DNA of 64,000 nucleotides, from the NCBI GenBank assembly GCA_963978895.1, contig OZ022238.1, positions 22,446,169-22,510,168 of the forward strand, given 5' to 3'. This stretch comes from Erpobdella octoculata. Its lineage: Eukaryota; Annelida; Clitellata; Hirudinida; Erpobdellidae. Numbering within the stretch: the stretch's first letter is position 1; each line of letters opens with the position of its first letter. Under the pieces are notes generated by a model. That model saw only the letters and a list, made by a program, of their open reading frames with translations. It ran no database searches and was not told where the DNA came from. Shown here one piece after another: positions 10,125-20,146 of this stretch. Position numbers and translations under genes: made by a program.

Positions 10125-13100
10125 GTTAGTAAACATTTTGTTACTTATTTGCATAATTTTTTATTACTGTATTTAATAAAAAATGAATAATATGATTAGG
10201 GGTTCAATAAAGACTCCTATAGAAAAAATTTTTTAGCAGCAAATAATCAGCAATATCTATTTATTGAATTGGTAAACAGATACGTTGAAAATGAAGAAAG
10301 TGATAGATTTGCATACTTTTGTACAGCAGGACATGATATAAAATATCTAGTTGCTCATGTTTTTTTTATTTTTTAGCCATTAATTTAATTAAAATACTTA
10401 CAGATAATGTTACAAAATGTAAATTTCTCAATTGAAAAAAATAAAGTTAAAAAAATTACATTATGGCTGAATAATTTATATTTATTTACAAATAATATTT
10501 TTTTAAATTTTACATCATAAAAAATACATTTTTAAAAAACGACGTTTTTTTGCGCCGTAAAAATTTTAAAATAATATTTCTATGAGCCTGGCAGACTTTT
10601 TGAATAATTTGGTCACATTATGGTAACATTCTTTAAAACAATTTCTAATCCATATACAACGAAAAACGTTGGGCGCATTTTTTTATAACTATTTATTTTA
10701 CAGAAGTTTTGATGTTGTATATGCAAACGTGAAAATTTTTTTTAATTTCAGTTTAAACATAAGCACACAAATTTTTATTATTATATCATCATTCGGTTTG
10801 AGTTGATGTAACAAAGTATAAAAGCGTCAGTAGTTATATCATAGTTATTAAAATCTCGATGTAATTATGACATATTGAATTATAACGTTTAGGCCTTCTT
10901 GAGTAGGTTGTAGATCCAGTTGTTATACTAAGATATCCTTCGTTTTATTGAGTATACAATTTTTAGTGTTAGTGCAATAAAACAATGTTGGTGTAATTAA
11001 TCATTTGGTTTTTACGACTGATTTTTTAAACACGTAAAAAAAGTTACAGAAACGAAAATTTTATTTTTTATGACTTTTTTTGCTAATCTGGCAAGAAAGT
11101 TGTATATAATTTGTTCATGTAGTTTCTGGACCAACATTTTGATTAGCCATATAATTGATATTGTGTTTGAGCCGTTAAAGATAATATGGCACATCCCTAC
11201 AGGTTCAACTCCCAATCCAAACATTCAGCTTCGTCTTCGCGACAACACAACTAGCCGCAATGGCGACGGAAGGGTCATGTTACTAAATGACGGTGTATGG
11301 GCGGGAGTCTGCAATGACAGATGGGGATACAACGAAGCAGCCGTCGTCTGCCAAATGTTATGTTATAAGTTGGTGATAATGATTTTATTTCAACCGTATT
11401 TTTCAGTAAACGTTTCATTCACATTTATATTATGACATTTAGGCTTATTTTGACGTAATAGATTTGAATCTCAATTTTAATAGCTTTTACATCATGTATT
11501 TTGGCTTTAATGATCTCTCAAGTTAGATTTGTACACACAAATTTAGAAAAAAAACAAAATGAAATTTAATTGTTTAAGGAAGCTTTATATTAAAATAATC
11601 GTTTATTTTTTTAATTTGTATTCACAATCCATACAATTAAATATTCCTGTATTGATTTTAATTTGTCAGCATTAATTTGTTTTAGCAGAGGTTTCATTTA
11701 ATACTACTACAGCCCATTTTATGCAAGAGCCATCATAAGCGGCAACAAATACGGCGATGCTTCTGGTGAAGGATTCTGGCTGTCAGGGGTAAAATGCAAC
11801 GGGTCAGAATCTAGCTTGGCAAACTGTCAACACCTGAGCTGGGGAAATACCGAAGGTTGTGGTGACACCGATGCTGCAGTTGTTGACTGTCTCGGTGGCT
11901 TTGTAGCTCCACCAAAAGGTAATAAGTGTTTTTTGTGCTTTCAGTTTTCTTATTTGTTGGATATTTGAATAATTTTAGTCAGTTTTGCTTTATAGTTTTA
12001 TTTATATATTTTATGTTTTTTAGTCCTAGAACCGATAGTTGACTGTGACACCTCAGACTTGATCATCGCCAGGTTCAGTCTGAGCATTGAACCCCGACTG
12101 TTACCTAGCTATATTAGCGTAGTTAATTCCAGGGGTCAACCTATTGTCGGCTGTCCTTTCAGCGCCCAAAAAGATTCTTTGTATGTCACCGTTACTCTGC
12201 CTTTGAAAGAAGGATGTAACACCACAAGAACTGTGAGTGTGAGTTAAATCAAATTGTCGATACTGAATGCGATGTTAACTTTCACTGCAAAAATCTATTA
12301 CAAACACTTGTGGTTTTTGAATTACACAAGCTCTGCCATAACTGCTGCATATTTGTCAATGCTTTAATTGCAGATTTTATAATAATTAATTATTTCACAT
12401 CATCATTTTTAACTAACCTTATTGAAATTATCTATTAAAATCATTTCTACGGCAACCATGATAGATGAACGAAACATCTATAACTTACTCCAACTACTTG
12501 AAATACTATGTCCCTTCTACGTCAGACGTCATCAGCAGGTCCGATGCTATATTTGTAATTGTCTCCTGCATTTTTGACCGCAAAAACACGGAGGACGGCT
12601 CCTTTGCACTTTTACCAATGCAACCCGAGCTAATAGAAAATAACGGAAAGTATAATGTGCAACTCCACTTGTATCAGGTAAGTTATTATTATGTATGTCT
12701 TTTAATGTTGATTTTTTTAACTTTTAAATTGTAAACAAATCTATCATGTTCATCATCATCACTAACATTATTGTCGTTTCTGCTTCAACTTTTTAATTTT
12801 TTCATTCTTTTCCAGGATGAAACTATGAAAACCAAACTGACGAGCAACCCTCTTCAAGTTCCTCTTGGTGAATATCTCTTTGTGGGAGTCCAGTTGAACA
12901 CGGTTGATCGAACCCTCAAGCTCGTTCTTGAGAATGTCTATGTTTCTACTTCTATTAAACCAGACACTCTGCCCATGTATTATCTTATTAAAGACCGGTT
13001 AGCATTATACTGAAAAAAGTTTGTTAGTTATTTTATTGTCTTGTAGTACAAATAAAAAAAAGAGCAACAATCTTAAGCAATAATAGAATGAATGCTAACG

Positions 13101-14861
13101 AATGCCCCCAGCATAGCATTGGAGTCAGTTAATAACCGACAGAAAACTGTGCGAAGAATGACTTTCTACTCTATAGACTTATCACGTAGTAGGACGCTTG
13201 AACTCCGGCGTTTTATCAACGGCCGACTTACTGCGACTACTTTAACGCTTGGATATCTTGGTAGCCGTGTCTTGGCGCCGGACATTTTTGTTTCCTTTTT
13301 ATTTTTTAAATTTTTTATATTAAATTTCACTGCCGGTCTTGCTTGATTAAATGTTTGCAAACCTTGAAAGTGAAGTTTAACTAACTACCCGTTATTTAAT
13401 TGGAATAAAATTTAATATATAGATTTGCTCCTTATGACAATGCATCATTCTATTATAGTTGTGAAAATTTTCTAAAAAAATAATTTTTAAATAAAAATAA
13501 TATTTATTTTTTTTCTTTAATTTATCTTTTTATATCATTTATCTTTTTCTTTCCCTTTTTTTCCTTTCTTTTTCTGGTTTTTTTCTTTCTCTTTATTTCC
13601 TCTTCTTTTACCTTTTTTTCTTTTCTCATCTTTTTTTGCTTTTTTTATCTGTTTTTCTTTTTCATTCGTTTTCCCTTCCTCTTGCGTTTTTTGTTCTTTC
13701 ACTTTTTATGCTTCTTTTTTCTCTGCTTTTGTTGTTGTTTTTTTCGCTTTCTTTTCCTTTCTCGAGATCTTTCTATCTTTTTTCTTTCTTTTTCTCTCTT
13801 TTGTAAACGTTGCCGAATTAGCTTGCTAGCAATTCGTAACGTTGAAAGCTTGAAGCTATTTATAAGACAATATTTCTCGAATTATAATTTTTTTTTGAAA
13901 TATTATCAACTGACTCAATCTAAATTATCTCACGTTTTAGAAATCTCTTGATTCTAACAACTTTTTTGATTTTAAAAGATAACTTTTGTCAACTTGTCTA
14001 ACTACAAAGTCTATTCTCTTAAACCCGGGGGCGCCCAAAAGGGGGATTAGGAAGCAATTGCTTCTTTGCAAAGCTGAGGGGGAAATTTTTTCTCCTGAGC
14101 TTTGGTATTACGATTAAAATAGTTTCGTACTTTGGCAATGTTATTGATGTTGATGATAACAAACGGTCTGCATAAGAGAATGAAAGACATTAGAGTTATT
14201 ATTAGTATATAGATCCTAAAACTGGTATATAAAGTTATTGGCCCTGCATCGAGGTTGCTACAAAGAGCATCAGCTGATTTGGCATCAGCTGCTGTTTTTG
14301 TAAAAAATTGTGTTTAACAGTTTTCAAATTTCAGAAATGAAATTGACTGAAAAACAGTTTATCAATCACATGGCCTAAACACTGAATTTCCCTCAGAACG
14401 ACGTCGAACCATAAAAAAGATGCCTGGAAAAATGGCAAGTTATGATTGTTTGAATGGACTGGCTCGTTTTGAAGAAGATACATTCATAGTTGTTCTGGAT
14501 GAGGCATATCAGCATATGTGTAGCAGATTTCAGCAACAGAATCATATATTCATGCAGCAATTGTCGTTGTTCATATCTCAGTTTCTCTTTAATGATAAAT
14601 CTATAAGCAGTTCTGACATTGAAATGATTTGCCAACCCTATGGAGCTGGTGCTAATGCAGTCGCAATTGAAATGTCAGACTTCAAAACACCGTTCTGTTT
14701 TTTGTCTTAAAATATCACTACAACTAATATTGATGATCTCCTACAAAAAGATTGCGATGATCCACTTTTACGACAAGGACAATCTGATAATGAAGAAGAC
14801 CACATTAAAGATGTAAATGTCGAGTCTGACATTGGCAACAACAATAATTTTATCCTGACAG

Positions 14862-14956
<95 letters not shown>

Positions 14957-17275
14957 CGACGCGCATACATAATACATTAACTAACATAATAAAAGACAAT
15001 AAAATAAGCTAATTACACAAATATACATATGATGTGACATTTGTATCTTACAAATCCCCCTTCTTCCAAAGAAAACACTTGGTGTTTTTAAGACTGCTTA
15101 TAAATTTCTGTTTACAAGCAGTTTCTTGATAGCCCGATTTTTCTTTAAGCTTCTTTTCAGTTTCTTGCTTTCTGCGTGTTGTGTCAACTTTGCGAGCATC
15201 TCCGAAACTTGAAGATTTTAATCTATTTTGCACAACTGCTCCTCCCAAAATCTTTGTACAGCCAGTGCCCCTCAAAACCTTTATGGGTTTCATGTTCACA
15301 AATCTCCTTGCAAACTTAAATTTTTCTCCTGCATCAAGACAACCTTCCGCTATAACTGGCAAAACGCAGCCACACTTTAATTTTACTTTCGAGGACCATA
15401 GCAGCGCATGCATTCACTACCCAGAATCTTTGCATGGTGGTCATGGTAGCATCTCTACGAGTTTGACACATAGCTGGATTTTTGTGGCTATTCTATGGAC
15501 AATTTATAATTGACCGACTGACCCTGATTCAAACCAATCCTGCTATTATTCTTATTTTTTGCTTATCTTTTTTCTGAGTGGGCTTGATTGTACTTGTTGA
15601 CCCAGCGACTCAATTCATTGACATCACCACTTTCTTTCTCCAACGAATACTCACGTTCTTGTTGAGGTATTTTCTTCATGTTCTCGTTGAGCCTTTTTTC
15701 TCACGTTCTTGTACACGTTTTTGTTCTTGACGTTCTTCCATCCATCCATTCTCCTATCTCTATCTTCGTTTTTTAATTTCTTGACATATCTCTTCAAATC
15801 ATTCTGGTATAGCCCAAAGACTGTCCTATCTTAATGAATTTCTCTATATCAGTCATTTCTAAACCAGAAAATTCAGTCACTTGTGGTTAAATAACTTCAA
15901 TGAAAATATATTTACGTCGGGGTCACCTATGTAAACGTTTCTGAATTAGCTCGCTAGCGATTCGTAAAGTTATTTATGAGACAATTTTTCTCGCATTATA
16001 ATTCCGGCTCAATACTTCCTTTGAAATATTATCAAACTGACTCAATCTAATGTCTGTATGTTTTTCTCTTTCTTTCTCCACCTATCCATCCATCCATCCA
16101 TCCATCCATCCATCCATCCATCCATCTATCTACAACTAATTAAATGAAATGTTGCTCAACATTAAAATCAATAACACCAGATACCTCTTTTCAACTGAAC
16201 ACACAAAAACACAGGATGGTGCCAAAACATCTCGAACGTGGCTGCCAAAATGTCCAGCGTCAAAGCAGTCGCGTTGAGTCGGCCGTCGATAAAATGTCGG
16301 CGCCAAAGCGTAACGTACCGGACTTATCATCATCAAAAAATGATTGGCAAAAACTTAAAAGCTGCCGAATTCAAAAAATATAGAGGATTTGTGAAACGGT
16401 TTATAATTCTATAAGACGTAATTTTTGTAAAAAAAAATAAATGAAAATTTGAAAAAAATATAAAATCGCTTTTATAAAATGCTCTAAAAGAACAAAAATA
16501 AATTCTAAAGATAAAAGCGTATGGCGCAATCGTTGTGATTTTAGGAGTGCAAAAAAACGCCTACGCTTTTAATTAAGTTTTAAGCTTTTTGTACTTTTTA
16601 GAGAATTATAAAATTGTGTTTTCAATTTGATTTTAATTATTATTTATTTTCTACTTTTTAATTTTATAAATTTATGAATCCAACTTTTAACATTTTGAAT
16701 TAATTATTTAATAATGATATTACTGTTATTAATAAATTAATAATACATTTTGAAACTTTTTATTATTGACTGGTTATCAATATAAATTGCCTGCCTTCTA
16801 TCGATTGTAATGAAATTTTTTGCCAATGAAGTGTATTGCGTATACTGATTTAAAACCTAGTTATTAATTGTTTAAATCAATATTGTTAAGGTATGATTAT
16901 ACTCTAAATTTCAGCTCAAAAGCATACTGGGAAGTTACTCAAAATGTAATTACAAAACTTTGTCTCGGGATTCAACAGACATGTGAAGCTAACCACTGCT
17001 GTCTAACCTATGTAAAATGTTTCAATTAAAACTCTAACTATCATATATCCATTATAAAGGTGCCCTAAGGATACGACAGTTTCAATTGCTTCAGTGAACG
17101 ACACACTCATGTCTTTTCGGTTTTTGTCCTTGAAGTTCATCAATGGTAGCACATCGAATTCAGATCCTGTTTATATTCACGCCAACGCCCGTGTCTGCCT
17201 TGTCTCTGAGACAAGCGGAAAGTGCTCCAGAAGTTGTCCAGAGTCTGTGAACATTAGGAAAAAAAGATGGTCAAG
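9865..17275 (+). CDS. SRCR-SRCR-ZP extracellular protein (partial gene)
   Basis: Seven exons with GT-AG borders and compatible phases: 9865-10124, 11203-11368, 11713-11918, 12024-12232, 12465-12677, 12816-12997, 17060-17275. They encode the C-terminal half of one SRCR domain, one full SRCR domain, then a ZP domain (ZP-N and ZP-C) ending at a furin-like RKKR. SRCR domains bind ligands outside the cell; ZP modules polymerise or anchor secreted glycoproteins, so the product is probably secreted or membrane-tethered (inference). No signal peptide, transmembrane exon or stop was found. The first part lies upstream or was lost, and the 3' part may lie beyond the transposon cluster or be missing. 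The 4-kb last intron holds a TIR element, a (TA)n tract and a hAT fragment. The domain combination resembles DMBT1-like proteins. Confidence 0.85.
10505..10700. repeat. palindromic MITE, copy C (left part)
   Basis: It shares TTTTACATCATAAAAAATAC, GAGCCTGGCAGA and GGTCACATTATGGTAACAT with copy A, plus the CAACGAAAAACGTTG core of copy B. Only one arm is clear. It lies in the first visible SRCR intron. Confidence 0.7.
11203..11918 (+). CDS. SRCR domain 2 (two exons)
   Basis: Exon 11203-11368 gives [20 protein letters not shown]; exon 11713-11918 gives [19 protein letters not shown] and TDAAVVDC. Together they form a full SRCR domain with six group-A-type cysteines plus one extra (MLCY, where most have LGY). 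The donor at 11369 (GTTGGT) and acceptor at 11712 join phase 2 to 1, giving CYN-PFYARA. The alternative acceptor at about 11685 is rejected because it runs into an in-frame TAA. Confidence 0.85.
12024..17275 (+). CDS. ZP domain exons (ZP-N and ZP-C)
   Basis: Exon 12024-12232 begins [12 protein letters not shown] and ends KEGCNTTRT. Exon 12465-12677 has [19 protein letters not shown] and YNVQLHLYQ. Exon 12816-12997 has [13 protein letters not shown] and [10 protein letters not shown]. Exon 17060-17275 continues as [27 protein letters not shown] and CSRSCPES. The ZP-N cysteines C1-C4 are present. In ZP-C the usual C5 (in L-x2-C-x-A-T-P) and the IHC cysteine are absent, while the GCP and later cysteines remain. 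The module ends RKKRWSR, a furin-type cleavage site as expected after a ZP module. Confidence 0.85.
13315..13450. repeat. dispersed repeat shared with about 46,230-46,350
   Basis: Both loci contain ATGTTTGCAAACCTTGAAA, then TTTAACTAACT and CCCGT(T/C)AT in the same spacing. The family is unknown and nothing is encoded. Confidence 0.6.
13500..13800. repeat. pyrimidine-rich tract
   Basis: Long low-complexity T/C-rich plus strand inside the last ZP intron. The ORFs through it are compositional artefacts. Confidence 0.85.
14380..14710 (+). pseudogene. hAT/ZMYM-like transposase fragment
   Basis: Translation includes [20 protein letters not shown] and [18 protein letters not shown]. This resembles the segment of hAT-derived, ZMYM-like proteins that usually reads GLxRFRxxxFxxxxDxxxxxxxxRF. 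No catalytic residues are preserved in the fragment. Confidence 0.45.
14864..14952. repeat. (TA)n microsatellite
   Basis: Uninterrupted TA dinucleotides. The IYIYIY reading frames across it are artefacts. Confidence 0.97.
15048..15413 (-). CDS. orphan 121-codon ORF
   Basis: A basic, Lys-rich predicted protein with a central [20 protein letters not shown] segment; no domain was recognised. It lies inside the TIR-bounded intron element, so a transposon-derived protein is possible. It could also be a chance ORF. Confidence 0.2.
   Translation of the reverse strand: MHALLWSSKVKLKCGCVLPVIAEGCLDAGEKFKFARRFVNMKPIKVLRGTGCTKILGGAVVQNRLKSSSFGDARKVDTTRRKQETEKKLKEKSGYQETACKQKFISSLKNTKCFLWKKGDL
16085..16125. 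repeat. (ATCC)n microsatellite
   Basis: About ten tandem ATCC tetranucleotides. Confidence 0.95.
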
Positions 17276-17289
17276 GTATGTAGCACAAG

Positions 17290-17971
17290 CAGAGACGTAA
17301 ATTGGGAAGGCAGGGGGGGCATTTGCTTAAAAAATTTTTACTTAGAATTTACTATATATTTTTTAAATTTTAATTTTACTCAACCTAGTGATGATTCAAT
17401 ACGTGTTGGAATCCTTCTGGCGTGTGTAGACAATTTGTCCCCCCTGTTTTGCAAAATTTAATTTTTTTTAACCTAGAGTTTACTATAGGAATTCCTGGTG
17501 AGGAGATGCATTTCAGAAATTTCAAAAAAACCTGATGACCGGTGAGGGGTAGTCGAAAGTATTTTTCCAATTTTTTTTCCAAAAACTTCCACTTTCTCTT
17601 CCCAAAAAAGCTACAACCATTTTCCAAAAATAGGTATTATACCCACAAAAATTTCAATTGATACTCTAGTGGGGGGATGCATCTTTCCACCCCTCCCTAC
17701 TTGTACCTACGTATTTATAGAGATATTAAAGGTAATGTGTGTGTGAGAGCATTCGCTTATCACATCCAAGCCGCAGGAGCAATCTGAACAACATTTGACA
17801 TGCAGGTAGACTTTATTGATAAAAAATGTTTGAAAAATTAAAAAAATCTGTTATTTATTTGACGTTCCAAAAATATAAGCGAAAAAACCGGGTAACCCTG
17901 TCAGTATTAAGCTATAAAATGGCGGAAAAATTTTGCCCCCCTCCCTGGAAAATGCTGAATTTACGTCCCTG
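17290..17971. mobile_element. hAT MITE with 8-bp TSD, copy 1
   Basis: Bounded by CAGAGACGTAAATT (17290) and AATTTACGTCCCTG (ending 17971), and flanked by the perfect 8-bp duplication AGCACAAG (17282-17289 and 17972-17979). CAG...CTG ends plus an 8-bp TSD are diagnostic of hAT. It encodes no protein. It belongs to the same family as 31,396-32,332. It inserted directly after the GTATGT donor of the last ZP exon. Confidence 0.9.
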
Positions 17972-18076
17972 AGCACAAGTTGTCAAATATAATAAGTTAT
18001 TATTTTCTATTATTGACTAATAAAATAATAGCAACCAAATAAAAAAACGATTATGCAGACTTTTTTATAATGTAAA

Positions 18077-18683
<607 letters not shown>

Positions 18684-18689
18684 TCCATC

Positions 18690-19300
18690 GACCACCAAGC
18701 AGCGTGTCCCAGAAAATCTATTGCACCTGACCTCTGCATTAGGAGCTTGTCACCAAAAACTATTAAAGTTTCCGCCAAAGACCTCGTTCTCACGACTGTG
18801 ATCCCCGTTGCTCAATTTCACCATCTTTCTTACTTCCTCGAATTGGTGTTTAGAACTACCACAGTGAACGTCCTTCTCGTTTACGTCCGACCGTCAGCAC
18901 GATTCCAGGCCAGCATACTCCATACAGTCTTCGTTTGCCTTTTCACCCAACTAATGTTGCCCCTGTGCCCCCTGTGGAGCACAAACCTGAATGTCCCTTA
19001 CAATGTATTAGATCTGCACTCTGTACTAAGAGTTCGTCACCAGGAAATACAAAGGTATCCCGCCAAAGATATCATTCCCAGAATTGTGGTCATGGTTTCT
19101 CCCCTTCGCCATCCTACTTTCTTCCTAGAACCTGCCATAGTGAACGTGCTTCTTCTCCGAGACGGCCCCTCACCATGATTCCTACCAGTCGAACTTTGTA
19201 CATTCCTCGTTTGTTTGCTTTGACTAGTAATGGTGACCATAACACCCTCTTTTTTCATTTAATTAATAACCCAAACTTTACGTTACGTAGACGTTAACTT
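18690..19300 (+). pseudogene. orphan coding-like tandem cysteine repeats
   Basis: Two direct repeats offset by about 286 bp (from about 18705 and 18991) share a codon-like pattern. Unit 1 reads [20 protein letters not shown] and unit 2 [20 protein letters not shown], each followed by KVS. Both later share HSER and an Arg/Pro-rich stretch, though unit 1 needs a frame change. I do not recognise the domain. It may be the N-terminal or UTR part of the PLE that follows, or a decayed host exon. Confidence 0.3.
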
Positions 19301-19718
19301 TAGATTTTTCTCGCTCTAGGTCTTCTAATTTAGGTTTTATTTTCGGTCATATTTATTTTATATTTGCTCTTATGATTTTAATGGTAATTAATACATCCAT
19401 TTGTGTTTTATTTTTGCTCTTAATTTTATTTATTTATTTTCTTTCTATCTATGTATACTTGGACATTTAAGGCCTTCAATTTTTATGTACAATTCTTTTT
19501 GACGAAAAACTAACACCTGTATCGACGGAAAACTAACACCTACAATCCTTATGTTATATTTAATTTATATTTGCTTCTTTGATTTTAGTCTTAATTAATA
19601 CCTTCCCTCGCATTTTATTTTGGTCATAATTTTATTTTTATCTACGTACTTCCACATTTCTCTATTTGTTTTTATTCGTCTTTGTTTATGTTCGGTTCCT
19701 GTACCGCCTGGCCTTTTG

Positions 19719-19768
19719 CTTTTTCTGAAAATGGCTGAAAAAATAGCCGAAACTTGCAAGTTAAAAAG
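19719..19768 (+). ncRNA. hammerhead-ribozyme-like motif 2 (PLE)
   Basis: Type I architecture: stem I CTTTTT (19719-19724) pairs with AAAAAG (19763-19768); core CTGAAAA (19725-19731); stem II GGCT/AGCC (19733-19736 with 19745-19748); GAAA (19749-19752); stem III A-C-T / A-G-T around a TGCA loop; predicted cleavage after T19762. Core position 8 is A instead of G, so activity is doubtful. It overlaps the start of the PLE N-terminal ORF. Hammerheads are known from Penelope-like elements. Confidence 0.6.
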
Positions 19769-19938
19769 TAATAAAGATTTGTATAATCGGACATTCTTTG
19801 AACAATTTCGTGGGCAAGTTAAATTACGTAAACTATCTCATATAATAGAAAAAGTTTGCAACAAAACTTTTTCAATAAAATTTAACCGAGCCTGTATCGA
19901 CGAAAAATTAACACCTAAATATTTGAATAATATATATA
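19731..19938 (+). pseudogene. Penelope-like element, N-terminal ORF fragment
   Basis: Begins MAEKIAETCKL and contains LRKLSHIIEKVCNKTFSIKF and LTPKYLNN, similar in layout to the second fragment at 34,968 (FFNRVC...APKYSN). Basic N-terminus ending in (T/A)PKY(L/S)N is consistent with a PLE pre-RT region. It stops at a TA tract, where a small LTR element inserted. RT and GIY-YIG are missing here. Confidence 0.6.
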
Positions 19939-19939
19939 T

Positions 19940-20120
19940 TGTTATATCTATGGTACTGATTTCACTTTTCCCATCTATTGATATCCCTACAAGTATTTGT
20001 ATTAACATGGATTTATATTAGAAGGTATAAGTAGCATTAACCAAGTTTTATTTATTATCATCCAATAAACTAGAATACCATTCTTCTGGACCTATAATAC
20101 GATTTGACAATTTTACAACA
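19940..20120 (+). repeat. 5' LTR
   Basis: Begins TGTT and ends ACAACA. It is nearly identical to 21901-22080, with a handful of substitutions and small indels (for example a shortened TGTATTAAC segment), pointing to a fairly recent insertion. Confidence 0.85.
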
Positions 20121-20146
20121 CTGGTGTCAGAAGTGGGATTAGAAAA

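Larger units (their letters stand above)
13803..16055. repeat. pair of ~125-bp direct repeats (13803-13935 and 15930-16055)
   Basis: Both copies begin GTAAACGTT, continue through GAATTAGCT(T/C)GCTAGC(A/G)ATTCGTAA, and end in TTTGAAATATTATCAA...CTGACTCAATCTAA. The same order and orientation suggests LTR-like or duplicated element ends. The interval holds a hAT transposase fragment and a (TA)n tract. Confidence 0.6.
13180..16330. mobile_element. intron element with divergent ~100-bp TIRs
   Basis: Sequence at about 13180-13292 is an imperfect reverse complement of about 16215-16330. Matching blocks include CGGCCGACTTACTGCGACT against AGTCGCGTTGAGTCGGCCG, and the GGCGCC-containing segments. Identity by eye is roughly 70 percent. 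It lies wholly inside the last ZP intron. No transposase belonging to it was identified and no TSD was resolved. Confidence 0.5.

Noticed and set aside
11685..11712. Acceptor TTTTAG at about 11685 for the second SRCR exon
   Set aside because: The correct reading frame then meets TAA; the acceptor at 11712 restores phase and domain.
14707..14977. Long IYIYIY ORFs here and at 18455, 31027, 34968 and elsewhere
   Set aside because: They are translations of (TA)n microsatellites.
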